From Caldilineaceae bacterium (GTDB lineage: Bacteria > Chloroflexota > Anaerolineae > Caldilineales > Caldilineaceae), in contig JALHQH010000026.1 of NCBI GenBank assembly GCA_022842065.1, forward strand, positions 62,001 to 126,000: a DNA stretch of 64,000 nucleotides, read 5' to 3'. Position numbers and translations under genes: made by a program. Shown here in pieces: positions 52,080 through 61,881 of the stretch. Within the stretch, counting starts at the first letter, position 1. Each line of letters opens with the position of its first letter. The notes under the pieces are model-generated. The model searched no databases and had not been told where the DNA came from. It saw nothing but the letters and a program-made list of their open reading frames with translations.

Positions 52080-54701
52080 CTACCGACGTCGGGCGTAGAC
52101 GCGCACATCACCAGCGGCAAAGGCCAGCTCCATGACCGCAGCCAGATTGCTTTCGACGGCTGGTGTGATCTCATAGCGGCTGCGTTCTGCCGGCCCAAGG
52201 TAGACATAATCGATCTGCCACTGGTCGAGCACCTGGGCGATCTGCTCGGGGGTGCCCCCACGGTAGATCGTGTTTAGCGCCTGGTCGCGGCCTTGGGCCA
52301 TTGTGCCATACGCTTTGCCACGCCATTGCGACTCATGGCCACTCCAGCCCAGTAAGGTTGGGCGACCGGTGATGGTGCTCATCCGGTTGTCATTTGAATA
52401 GTAACTGCGCCCCTCGCCCTCGACGACCAAGGCATCGAAGGGTGTGTTGGCGCGCACCCATTGAATGGCATCTAATTCGGCTGGGCCATAATCATGCAGA
52501 TAGGCCGTGCTGTCAAAGGTTGGCTCGGCTTTGGCAAAGCCACCGGCCTTACTATAGGTCGCGGTGACCCCATAGATCAGCCCACAGCCGACTAATAATA
52601 AAGACAGGATCGCTGCGCTAAAAGTTCCGACTTGGCGCCCAGTAATAAAGCTCCGCCAGTGACCCAACACCGTCACAATGACATAACCAGCGCTCAGGCC
52701 AAAGAGGAGCCAGGCTTGATAGTAGAACTTAAAGACGGTGTTCATGCGCGTGCCAAAGTTGTCGCGCAGGTAGACAAATTCCGGGGCAAAGACGAGCAGT
52801 AACCCAATTGTCACCAGTAAGAGCACAAACAGATCCGCCTGCAGTGGCAATGGCGAGCCGGCAACTGTTTGCTGGCTTTTCCCTGTCTGCGGCTGATCCT
52901 GGGTAAAAAAGTGCTGCAGATAGTGCCAGAGCAACCAGATCGCCACGGTGAGGAACGCGCCGACGACCAAAAAGGTCCAAAAGTGTGTACTCCAGCGCGC
53001 CAGAAAGAGTGCCCCATAAGTTTCGCCTTCGGGTAGCCGCAGCCCAAGGCTATCCAACATGGCGCGCCCGCGGGCGGTGCCCACAGCCAAAAAGCCGGCC
53101 ACCCCCAAAAAGAGCAGCGGCAAACCATAGACGAACGCCGCGATGACGCCGAGTGAACGATAATGGCTGCCACGTGGGTTGTCGGTGGCGGTTGCGGGAC
53201 TGTTGGTGGCCTGGGCCAAGCGTGGCCAAAGCAGCCCAAAGATTGCTACCAGTGCAAAGAGTGCATAACTAAACATCACAAAGAATTGCGATAGGCGCGT
53301 CGGGTTGAAGAGATTGGGCACAATGCCACTCGCTTGACTTTGCGCCGTCAAGAAATAGGGATAATAAAGTAACCACACCCCGACCAAGATTGCAATCCCA
53401 ACTCCGAACACGAGCAGGAGGGTCTCGCCCCACCGTTGCATTGTCGTCAGCGTGGGGTGGTTACCTAGATCACGCCAAACCCGGACCGCCAGCGCAAGTA
53501 AGAGCAAAAGCCAGTAGGCCGGCAAGTCCCAGGTATTCAAACTAACCAGGCTGCCCAGGGTGACGATCAGCAGTAGAAAGCCACTCTTGCCGCCAGGGAT
53601 TGCCGAGTCGATAAAGGCACTGAGCGCGGCGCGTGAACGCAACATGGGCGGCAGCCACTCGGCCGGCTGCCCAGCGACGGCAACCCCAATCGCCACGCGC
53701 CGCCGGCTTAACAGCAGGTTGAGGGCCAAAGCAATCACCAGGATCACAATGGGCATGGCGGTGACATGGGGATGGTTGTCACCCAATACATAGCTGAAGA
53801 TCGGAAATTCGTCGATCACCTCCATGTGGTCACCATTGAGGTAGCGATCACTGATGACACGGCTGCTGCGCCACCACCACCAATCAAAGCTAATATACCA
53901 GTTGCCCGTCTGTGCCGCGTTCTCCGGAAAGTTGGCGACGTTGAAGAGCCGCGCCAGCCCGGTTACATTGACGCCGTTGGCATGGAGGAATTCGAGCAAC
54001 CCTTGTAAGTTACCGGCCAGGGCGACGGCTGCCCCGCCCAGCAGCCCACCTAGGGTAGCCAAGCGACCGTGGCCGTCGCGTGTCACCAGCAGATTATAGA
54101 CCAGGCCAAAAGAGCCAGTCCAAAGTAGGCCATACCAACTGGCCTGCCCCAAGGTGTAGGCAATTTCCGGTGCTTGTCCGGCCAGCCGCCCAATTGTGGT
54201 CAATAGCCAATAGCCAAAATAGTAGTAGCTGATCGCATAGCCACCGAGCCAGGCATCATGGGGCGGAAAGGTGGGGCTGGTCCAGATGCTATTCATAAAC
54301 ATCAGGTCCATCGGCTCTTCGGTATGATCGACGGCCGGATCATGCGACCGTACATAGGCCCACGCGGCAAAGGTGGCCAGAAAGAGCAATTCCACGATGA
54401 CCATATAGCGTAGATGTACCGGCGCGTGCCCTTCATTTAACTCGCGCCAGAGCCGACGGCCGGCGCTGGCACTAAGCACGGCCAGGATCAGCAACGCTAA
54501 CCACGCGCCGCCCAACTCATTGCGCAACAGCCCGTAGCTATAGCCCAGCCAGAAGAGAAAGCCAACGAGCAGAATCCCCAAACTTTTGGCAAAGGCATAG
54601 CCCCGATCTGGCAGATTGGTGAAGATCGTCAGCGTCAACGGCAGCGCCGCCAGCGTAATCAGTTGAATGACTAAATACCAGGAAATAAATTGCCAGATCA
54701 T
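52080..54701 (-). CDS. DUF2298 (Chlor_Arch_YYY) multi-membrane protein
   Basis: 873 residues with about 14 membrane helices. The family motifs SIWTSPTFPPHDAWLGGYAI then SYYYFGYWL, the loop FPIFSYVLGDNHPHVTAMPI, YLRDNFGTRMNTVFKFYYQA, and the extracellular end VVEGEGRSYY...YLGPAERSRY are all present. Known almost only from Chloroflexota and some archaea; predicted GT-C-like transferases. Adjacent to a GT39-like protein that carries the same domain as a fusion. Confidence 0.9.
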   Translation of the reverse strand: MIWQFISWYLVIQLITLAALPLTLTIFTNLPDRGYAFAKSLGILLVGFLFWLGYSYGLLRNELGGAWLALLILAVLSASAGRRLWRELNEGHAPVHLRYMVIVELLFLATFAAWAYVRSHDPAVDHTEEPMDLMFMNSIWTSPTFPPHDAWLGGYAISYYYFGYWLLTTIGRLAGQAPEIAYTLGQASWYGLLWTGSFGLVYNLLVTRDGHGRLATLGGLLGGAAVALAGNLQGLLEFLHANGVNVTGLARLFNVANFPENAAQTGNWYISFDWWWWRSSRVISDRYLNGDHMEVIDEFPIFSYVLGDNHPHVTAMPIVILVIALALNLLLSRRRVAIGVAVAGQPAEWLPPMLRSRAALSAFIDSAIPGGKSGFLLLIVTLGSLVSLNTWDLPAYWLLLLLALAVRVWRDLGNHPTLTTMQRWGETLLLVFGVGIAILVGVWLLYYPYFLTAQSQASGIVPNLFNPTRLSQFFVMFSYALFALVAIFGLLWPRLAQATNSPATATDNPRGSHYRSLGVIAAFVYGLPLLFLGVAGFLAVGTARGRAMLDSLGLRLPEGETYGALFLARWSTHFWTFLVVGAFLTVAIWLLWHYLQHFFTQDQPQTGKSQQTVAGSPLPLQADLFVLLLVTIGLLLVFAPEFVYLRDNFGTRMNTVFKFYYQAWLLFGLSAGYVIVTVLGHWRSFITGRQVGTFSAAILSLLLVGCGLIYGVTATYSKAGGFAKAEPTFDSTAYLHDYGPAELDAIQWVRANTPFDALVVEGEGRSYYSNDNRMSTITGRPTLLGWSGHESQWRGKAYGTMAQGRDQALNTIYRGGTPEQIAQVLDQWQIDYVYLGPAERSRYEITPAVESNLAAVMELAFAAGDVRVYARRR

Positions 54702-54740
54702 TGCTGCTTGCTTTCAAGTCGCTATAAAAGAATCTGCTCG

Positions 54741-54830
54741 CACCGCCGCGCAGCGGTGGCGTGTTGATTGGGCGCTTTGCGCCCGTCAAGACGCGGAGCG
54801 TCTTGGCTGTATGCCCACGCTCTGCGTGGG
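54741..54830. repeat. Cluster of four short hairpins
   Basis: CACCGC/GCGGTG (54741-54758), GGGCGC/GCGCCC (54770-54784), CAAGACGC/GCGTCTTG (54787-54805) and CCCACGC/GCGTGGG (54814-54830) follow each other within 90 bp. Each has a 3- to 6-nt loop. In the gap between the DUF2298 and fusion genes; may serve as a transcript-stabilising or terminating block. Confidence 0.8.
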
Positions 54831-54836
54831 AACGAG

Positions 54837-57800
54837 TTAGCTGCCAGTATTGGGTAGGTAAATACCCTCAGCCGTTTGGGTCAATTGGCCAGGCACGGCG
54901 TAGATGGCCGAGCCGTCCGTACTGAAGAGCGGCAGTAACTGGCCGCCCGCCGCCAGTTGTTCCACGCGTTGTACACCGTCGGGGTGCAGGTAACGTTCTA
55001 GCGGGCCAACATAAACCAGATCCACATTCAACTCGGTCAGAATTTGCTGCATGCGGCCGGCGTCCGGAGTTTCCCAGAATTCGCGATGGAGCGCACCGCG
55101 CGCCCCCACTTCGTCGCCATAACGTTGTTCGCCCTCATGCATCCCGGTGAGGCCGCTCAAGCCGGTGAGGCTGGCAATGCGCGAGCCAGCTTCACGGTAA
55201 TAGGCCACCTGTGAACTCTCGACAATCGTGGCATTGCCACGCACATTCGCCAACAGCCATTGGATGGCAGCCCAGTCATACTGTAATTCCAGCGTGTTGC
55301 TCGGATCTGGCCAGTCGAAGCGCCCCTCGCGCATAAACTCGAGGCCATCGAGGGTGCCAAAGTCAGGCCGCCACCCAGGGAAGCGCATATCAAGACGTGC
55401 CGGCGTCCCCCAAATCGGAAAGGCGAAGCTGGCGACAAAGAGCAGCAGGAAGGTCAGGCTCCAGCCAAAGCGCAAGAGGCGTTGACCACGTTTGCCCCAC
55501 ACAAACCCCAGCCAAAGCCGAGGCAAGGCAATCGCCGCGGCCAACCCCCAGATCACCCAGACCTGGCTGAAGAATTTGAAGAGGGTGTTCATGCGGTAGG
55601 CCCCGCCCCCCTGCAAAAAGTCGCGCAAGTAGATCACCTGGGTACCGGCCAGAATCGCCAGGCCGGTAATGGTGAGCAGGGTCGTAAAGGTTGCCCCGCG
55701 GTCGGCCATCGTCCCGCGCCGCCAAAGCAGTAACCACGCCAGCCCCAAGGGCAAGAGGCAGAGGGCCAGGACCGAGCGGCCCCAAAACCACGCCCCCACC
55801 GCGGCGGCCAGGGTGAGCAGTGGCAAGGTAATCGTTACCAGATAGCCAAGGGTCGGGTGTTGGACCACTTGCTGGTGTAATGCGTAAAAACGGGGCAGCC
55901 GGTCAAAATAGCGGGTCAGGCCGGCCAACCAGCGCTCGCTGCCAGTGGCGAGGCGCAACGCTTGATCAACCATCAGTGGTCGATCGGCTACTGTACTGTT
56001 CTCACCCACTTCCCCCACTTTACTCGCTGTCGCGACCTGTTCGGTCTGCCACGCGGCCACGGGCGCGGGACTCGTCTCCTCACCTGTGAACACTTCAACG
56101 GCGGCAGGGTCGTCGCGCCAAGTTGGCTCAGCGTCCGCCATGTCTGGTCGATCACTGGTTAGCCCGGCAGCTACCTCTTCACCCGTGTGCTCTTCGGCTA
56201 CACTGCGAATGGCCCGTTGCCGGCTGATTACAATGGGGCGTTGGGTGGCGCTGTAGAGCAGCCAACTGAGCAGAACAAAGATCAGCAAGCCCCAGATCAG
56301 CAACCATAAGCCCAGCTCATCACCGGTTTTGACAAAGCCGACACCGCTGGCCCCGACATTGACATAGTTGGCAAAGAAGGGCCAGAAAAGCAGATAGGCC
56401 AACGCGATATAGGCGATGCTGAACAGACCACTCCAGCGCCAGTGGATTTGGCCGCTGCGGCGATATTGAGCAACGAGGAGTGCCAATACGCCTAGCCCAA
56501 AGTAGGTGGGCAGCTCCCACAGGTTGACGCTGGCCAGGGCACCGAGTAACAGGGCAAAGAGCAGCAGCAGCACCAGGCTGCGCAGCGGGCGAATCCGGCT
56601 CCCAATTTCCAGGTCAAAAAAGAGCGTCAGCACCAGCCCCAGAAAGAGCAGGGCCAGCGGCATCCCAATCAGGTGAGGATGCAGATCGGCAAAGAGAAAA
56701 CTCCAGTAGGGAAACTCGTTGATCGTGTCGGGGATCACCCGGCTGGGGCCCCAGAAGTCATAGGTCGGCAGCGATTGTCCAGTGGTTAGCAACTGGCGCA
56801 GCCCACTCCCGGCCCGCACCAACGGCTCCACCCCCGGCAACGAACTTTGAAAACTGCTTGTGCTCAGATTCGCCAACTGGCGGATCAATTGCCCGATGCC
56901 ATCCAAGTTGCCGATGACGGTGACCAGGATGGGGGCCAACAACGCTGCCATAAAGCCTTGATGCCAGGCTAAGGGGCTGTCCGGCTGGCCGGTGGTGGAG
57001 ACCGTGGGTGTGCTTGGCGTGGCGGTTGGCCCGCTGCTAAAGGCAGAATAGGCGACGGCAAAGGCATTGACCACCGTCAGCGCAAAGAGGGTGGGGATGG
57101 CCAGGTTAAAGGCTACTTCGGCATAGATCCCGGTTAGCTTGATGACATAGGCGACGAGATAGAGGCCAAAGTAGTAGTAGTTGATAATGCCGCCGGCAAA
57201 ATGGGGGTCAACTGGCGGAAAGGTGGGGCTGCGCAAGATGCCATTGAGCATGGCAAATTCCATAAATTTCTCGCCGCCAAACCAAAGTTGCCAGAGATCG
57301 GGGTTGCCCATGCGCAGGCGGACGAAACCCACGTAAGCCGCGGCAAAGAGCATTTCTCCCGCCAACAACAAACCCCAGTTATGGCGCAGAAAGTGTTTGA
57401 TCTGGGCCCATTGCCAGATGGCCGCGGCCGCGCCAAACAGGGCCAGCACCAGCAAGGTCAACCAGCTATTCATCACCGAGTTGATCGCCAGCTCTGTGCT
57501 GGCCAGCCACCAGAGCAGCCACCCAGCGAGCAACCAACCCAGGCCACGGCTCAGCAGATAGCCGCGGTCGCGCAGCGGACGAAAGATCCAGAAGGCAAAG
57601 GGCCAGGCCACCCAGCCTAGCAAGGCAACCACGGCCCACCACCAAATAATCGCCAGCGCCGTATTTTCACTGGCCAACGTGTTCCAGCGATAATTATCCA
57701 CCACCGGCAGTTGATCCAGCGGAAGTGCCGTGCGGAGGGTGGGCCGATCTTCGCCCGGTGGTGGTTGGGGCGGCGGCTGATCGGTGGTCATGGCGATAAT

Positions 57801-59855
57801 CCGGTTGATCAGCCCTTCCCCTTCGCTTTCGGGGGCGTTGCCCAACCCCAGGCGGTTGAGGAGCGGGCTGAGCGGGGAATCTTCGCCGCGATACCAGGGC
57901 ATTGCTGTGGCCCAACTGTCTGCAAAGAGCGCGTCATATTCCGCGTCACTTAGATCGCGCACCTTGCGGAAGATCGAAGCCTGTGCATGATCATAGAGAC
58001 TCCAGCTTTCGTCGGCGTGGCGATCATCAAAGACCAGGCCAAAGAGGCGGGGCGGCGAGGTGAATTCTGCCGCCAGCTCAAAGCCCAGTTCGCCGTTGAA
58101 CATCGCGTCGTAGTAGCGAATGGTCAGCGGGTAGCGTTCGGGCAGTTCATCCACACTGTCGTAGATGCGCTTGGAGCTGTAGATCACATAGTCGGCCTCG
58201 CGTAGCTTGGCCTTCATAATCTCGTACTTTTCGGCGGTGTCCTCTTCGTAGGGACCCCAGTCGATGCGGATGATGCCGGCGTTGGCCGCGTTGACTTCCG
58301 GTTCATCCGGCACATTCCACGGCAAACAGTCATCCCACTGTTCGCAAAGGATGGTGGAGCCGGCGGGAATGTTTTCGGCAATCCAGCGGCTGGCGACAAT
58401 CCAGGTATGATCAGGCCGATAGACGCCATTGATATAAGCGGCGGACCAGAAGAGCCCACCGCCAATGCCGGCCAGGGTGAGCAGGGTGGCCAGGAGCCGC
58501 TTGCTACCCGTCCACCAGGCCCGGCTAGGGCTGGATCGCCGCCAGAGGACCCAGATCAACGCCGCGGCAAAAAAGACGGCAAAGGGCAGCAGCGGGCTCA
58601 TATAGCGATTGAACTTGGCGAGGAAGGCCCCAGTCAACCCAAAGTAGGGGAGCACCCAGGCCCACATGACAATGTTGGCGGCATCCTCATCGCGCAGTTG
58701 CCAGACTTTTTCACCAACGTGGCCACTGATCCATGCTACCAGCAGGCGAATGCCGCTGTAGAGCAAACGCCAGAGCGCATAGAGGGTGCCGAGTGCCGCC
58801 ACTGTGCCCAATGGCCACCACATGCCCCATGCCAACTGTTGCTCTAGAAAGTAGAGATAGGGGGTGGTGTTGCGATATTGCCGCGTAAAAGGCATATCGG
58901 CCAGCCCACGCACCATGCGCCCCTGCTCCACCAAGGTGGCCTGGATAAAGTTGCTCCAATCCAGGATCGCATAAGGGCTGGTGACAAAGAAGGCGAGCGC
59001 GGCCATCACCAAGACTAACGGGATGGTGAGCAGTGCATACAACTGGGCACGGGCATTGGGCGGCAACCCTTGGGCACGGCTGCGTAGTTGTTCCTGCCAG
59101 ACGAGCAGGATCGCCGCTGTGATCGGTACGGCTAGCACGGGCAGCGCGCTAAATTTAGAGGCAATTGCTAACCCGGCGGCGATCCCAGTCAGCACCGCGG
59201 CGTGCCAGGAGCGTTCCTGCACCATCATCACCCCGCCCAACACCGCCAAGACGGTAAAGGTAGTACTCGCCGGATCCATGGCAAAGAAGTGGCTAAGTTG
59301 AATCGCCTGTGCGGTAACCGCATAGAGCGCGGCTGCGATCAAGCCTGCGCCAGGGCTATAAATGCGCCGACCGAGCAGAAAGAGCAGCCCAATCGTCAAG
59401 GTATCCAGCAGGGCAATCACCAGGCGTCCGGCCACCGCCACCGGCCCACACGCCCCGTCCGCTTGGGCCATGAGTGTGACCGTCGCCGGGTTGACCCCAA
59501 GGCGTTCCGCCGTTGGGGCAAGCCAATGCATCACCTGCCCCATGCCCACCCCCAGATAAAGGGGGAAGTGACCATAGGTGAAGCTACGTCGCTGTTGGTT
59601 GCTAATGTCCCAAAGGGGGTTGAGCGGGCTGCGTTGGGGATCCCAAAATTCATCCCAACTGTTGGGCAGCTTGATGCTGGGCGCGTAGTTACAGGCCGTG
59701 CTGCGCTCATCGGGGTGGCTGCCCATGCCTTGATCGAAGTTGATGTCCCAGACGCGCAGCGTAAAGCCGGCAATGACAATGAAGAACAATAGCAAGAGGT
59801 GAAGTGGGCGCGTCGGGCTCACTGGTCCCGATGGGCTCTGAATCAGACGGGGCAT
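54837..59855 (-). CDS. Fusion of GT39-like and DUF2298 membrane domains
   Basis: 1672 residues, two complete membrane proteins in one. The N half (1 to ~720) is GT39-like: LRVWDINFDQGMGSHPDERS (catalytic D-E) and many helices. The C half (~730-1660) is DUF2298: RSPTFPPVDPHFAGGIINYY, FPYWSFLFADLHPHLIGMPL, AYRMNTLFKFFSQVWVIWGL and VYVGPLERYLHPDG align one to one with motifs of the neighbouring 873-residue DUF2298 protein. The two halves are joined by a soluble linker containing TTDQPPPQPPPGEDRP. The fusion suggests the two activities act together, for example consecutive glycosyl transfers. Confidence 0.85.
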   Translation of the reverse strand: MPRLIQSPSGPVSPTRPLHLLLLFFIVIAGFTLRVWDINFDQGMGSHPDERSTACNYAPSIKLPNSWDEFWDPQRSPLNPLWDISNQQRRSFTYGHFPLYLGVGMGQVMHWLAPTAERLGVNPATVTLMAQADGACGPVAVAGRLVIALLDTLTIGLLFLLGRRIYSPGAGLIAAALYAVTAQAIQLSHFFAMDPASTTFTVLAVLGGVMMVQERSWHAAVLTGIAAGLAIASKFSALPVLAVPITAAILLVWQEQLRSRAQGLPPNARAQLYALLTIPLVLVMAALAFFVTSPYAILDWSNFIQATLVEQGRMVRGLADMPFTRQYRNTTPYLYFLEQQLAWGMWWPLGTVAALGTLYALWRLLYSGIRLLVAWISGHVGEKVWQLRDEDAANIVMWAWVLPYFGLTGAFLAKFNRYMSPLLPFAVFFAAALIWVLWRRSSPSRAWWTGSKRLLATLLTLAGIGGGLFWSAAYINGVYRPDHTWIVASRWIAENIPAGSTILCEQWDDCLPWNVPDEPEVNAANAGIIRIDWGPYEEDTAEKYEIMKAKLREADYVIYSSKRIYDSVDELPERYPLTIRYYDAMFNGELGFELAAEFTSPPRLFGLVFDDRHADESWSLYDHAQASIFRKVRDLSDAEYDALFADSWATAMPWYRGEDSPLSPLLNRLGLGNAPESEGEGLINRIIAMTTDQPPPQPPPGEDRPTLRTALPLDQLPVVDNYRWNTLASENTALAIIWWWAVVALLGWVAWPFAFWIFRPLRDRGYLLSRGLGWLLAGWLLWWLASTELAINSVMNSWLTLLVLALFGAAAAIWQWAQIKHFLRHNWGLLLAGEMLFAAAYVGFVRLRMGNPDLWQLWFGGEKFMEFAMLNGILRSPTFPPVDPHFAGGIINYYYFGLYLVAYVIKLTGIYAEVAFNLAIPTLFALTVVNAFAVAYSAFSSGPTATPSTPTVSTTGQPDSPLAWHQGFMAALLAPILVTVIGNLDGIGQLIRQLANLSTSSFQSSLPGVEPLVRAGSGLRQLLTTGQSLPTYDFWGPSRVIPDTINEFPYWSFLFADLHPHLIGMPLALLFLGLVLTLFFDLEIGSRIRPLRSLVLLLLFALLLGALASVNLWELPTYFGLGVLALLVAQYRRSGQIHWRWSGLFSIAYIALAYLLFWPFFANYVNVGASGVGFVKTGDELGLWLLIWGLLIFVLLSWLLYSATQRPIVISRQRAIRSVAEEHTGEEVAAGLTSDRPDMADAEPTWRDDPAAVEVFTGEETSPAPVAAWQTEQVATASKVGEVGENSTVADRPLMVDQALRLATGSERWLAGLTRYFDRLPRFYALHQQVVQHPTLGYLVTITLPLLTLAAAVGAWFWGRSVLALCLLPLGLAWLLLWRRGTMADRGATFTTLLTITGLAILAGTQVIYLRDFLQGGGAYRMNTLFKFFSQVWVIWGLAAAIALPRLWLGFVWGKRGQRLLRFGWSLTFLLLFVASFAFPIWGTPARLDMRFPGWRPDFGTLDGLEFMREGRFDWPDPSNTLELQYDWAAIQWLLANVRGNATIVESSQVAYYREAGSRIASLTGLSGLTGMHEGEQRYGDEVGARGALHREFWETPDAGRMQQILTELNVDLVYVGPLERYLHPDGVQRVEQLAAGGQLLPLFSTDGSAIYAVPGQLTQTAEGIYLPNTGS

Positions 59856-60105
59856 GCGCGTTTATTAGTCCAATAATAAATAGGTATTAATACGTACGAC
59901 AAAACTTCTTTTCATTCTGCCAGACCAACGCTACGGCTGTGCAAATGTGTACTCTACACCGGGTTTGGCCAAAAAAGGGCCAATCAATAACCGTCATTTG
60001 GCAGATCACCCTGGCGAAAGCGCCTAAAGCACCATCATACCAGTTGATTCTAACAGCGCAAAATTAAGGAATTATTACGAAGCGATGAAAGATCGGTAAC
60101 ATTTG

Positions 60106-61635
60106 TTATTCTGGCACCCGTGGATAGTTGGGTAGCACCCAAGTAATCTCCGTTGGAGCAGGGGGTGGCCAGAGCAGATAGACATCCACCCAGCGATTCC
60201 ACAACTCCAGATTGCTGTCATCAAAGCCCAAATCGATGCGGCGGGCACGGATCGCCGTCCCGGTATCAAGCGCATCACCAGTGCCATAGCCGGGGACATA
60301 GACTTGAGAACGCAGGGGAATGATGCGCGGGTCGACGGCAACGACTCCCTTACGCATGGGTTCGCCACTATAGGTGCGCCCATACCAGGGATGATCGGCG
60401 GCCAGCCCGGCGGTGCCTGCACTATAGCTGGAGGCTAACATGCGGATGCGCCGCCAATAGGTGATCACGGTACCATCGGGCATGGTTGCTGTCTGTGGCG
60501 TAATGCCCTGGCCATAGGCAACCACCCGTTGCGCTGCTTCTTGGGCCGTCCAGCGATCTTCCATGGCGCGTGCCACCTCTTGGCCATCTTCGTAACGCAC
60601 GCGATAACGCTCGCGCGTAATGCCTTCGGCCCCGTTAGCAGTAACCGCTTGGGTGTCAATCGCTAAGGAGCTATCGGGCTGAAAGACCGTTTCATAGGGT
60701 AGAATCTCCTCCCTGATCTCGATCTCCTCGCGCACACGGGTGATGACAATCTCCAGGTCAGCTTTCAGCGGCGTATCCAGGGCTGGCTCCACCCGGTCCA
60801 GGCCGGCAATGCCCACCCCGATCTGCATCAGTGCATCACCAACGGCACCGGCGCGCGACCGGGTTTTCATGACCATGCCATCCATGCGCAGCGTCACCGG
60901 CTGGCTGCGCTCGATTAAGACGCGCAATCCCGGCGTGATCTGGGCACCCAGCGGCGGCTGTATTAAATCGCCCAAATAGACGGTGATCTGGGCTTGGCGC
61001 AGCGCTTCTCCAATTGTCTGTGCCGTTGTGCGCAGGGTAAAGGGCAGCCCCTCATCGCGGACTGTAATCGGGACGGCACGCTGCAAGCGCAACTGTAATG
61101 GCTCTACCGCCAGGTTATCCCATCGGTACCCGCGACTATAGGTGGGCGATTGGGGCACGGCCGGCGTAAAGGGCAATCTGGCTGCCATCCCCAAGGTCGC
61201 GCCTTGAACGACGACCTGATCATAGGTGTCAAAATCAATGGCCGCATCGGTCAATACCGCGGCCGGCGTTTCACCCCAACTGGCTGTAAACCACTCGCGG
61301 CCATCGGCCCAAATGCGTACCGGGCGCGCCCGTTCGATGGTAATGACCAGATGGTCACTGATGGGTGTGTTGGGCGCTGGGGTAATGCGGTCATTGCTGT
61401 GTACAGTAATGCCCAGATCCAGCAGGAGCGGTGCGACGGTGCGGCGATGGGTATCGATCTGCTGCTCTATGCCATCGACTGTTACCTGGACGGGCATACT
61501 GGTAACTCGCCAGAGACCCCATAACAGGACGCAAAGGACAATACCACCCATCGACGTTAGGATAAACGTCGGCAGCCGGCGGGCCAGATGAATAGGACGA
61601 TAGCGTTGCCGTTGTCTCATTGTAATGGTTGACAT
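60106..61635 (-). CDS. DUF348-G5-3D cell-wall protein (YabE/RpfB-like)
   Basis: 509 residues. Membrane anchor at about 27-46. Three DUF348 modules (PVQVTVDGIEQQIDTHRRT; AVPITVRDEGLPFTLRTT; PVTLRMDGMVMKTRSRAG) are followed by a G5 domain at about 305-385 (EEIEIREEILPYETVFQPD), then a 3D domain at about 405-490 (VVAVDPRIIPLRSQVYVPGY, IDLGFDDSN) with its conserved Asp residues. Such proteins remodel peptidoglycan or act as resuscitation factors, often as lytic transglycosylases. Fits the envelope theme of the region. Confidence 0.85.
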   Translation of the reverse strand: MSTITMRQRQRYRPIHLARRLPTFILTSMGGIVLCVLLWGLWRVTSMPVQVTVDGIEQQIDTHRRTVAPLLLDLGITVHSNDRITPAPNTPISDHLVITIERARPVRIWADGREWFTASWGETPAAVLTDAAIDFDTYDQVVVQGATLGMAARLPFTPAVPQSPTYSRGYRWDNLAVEPLQLRLQRAVPITVRDEGLPFTLRTTAQTIGEALRQAQITVYLGDLIQPPLGAQITPGLRVLIERSQPVTLRMDGMVMKTRSRAGAVGDALMQIGVGIAGLDRVEPALDTPLKADLEIVITRVREEIEIREEILPYETVFQPDSSLAIDTQAVTANGAEGITRERYRVRYEDGQEVARAMEDRWTAQEAAQRVVAYGQGITPQTATMPDGTVITYWRRIRMLASSYSAGTAGLAADHPWYGRTYSGEPMRKGVVAVDPRIIPLRSQVYVPGYGTGDALDTGTAIRARRIDLGFDDSNLELWNRWVDVYLLWPPPAPTEITWVLPNYPRVPE

Positions 61636-61881
61636 AGGTGTCGCTATTGTATCTGAAGCGCATGAGAATGCAAAACTGTGAGGTTTCTAGATAATTTTGT
61701 ATGGTTTGTCCGGCCTAATCCAGCAAGTGAACATTTGTTGTTCGTGGCGGCTTGCGCATGGGCTTACTTTTCGGTGTAATGGTCTGTGTTACAGTTAGGC
61801 GCGGTGCTACATCTGCGCTACCGCCTGCCATCATTGATTTTGATCTTTAGCGATTTTTCCGCTGCCATAAACGAGGACACC

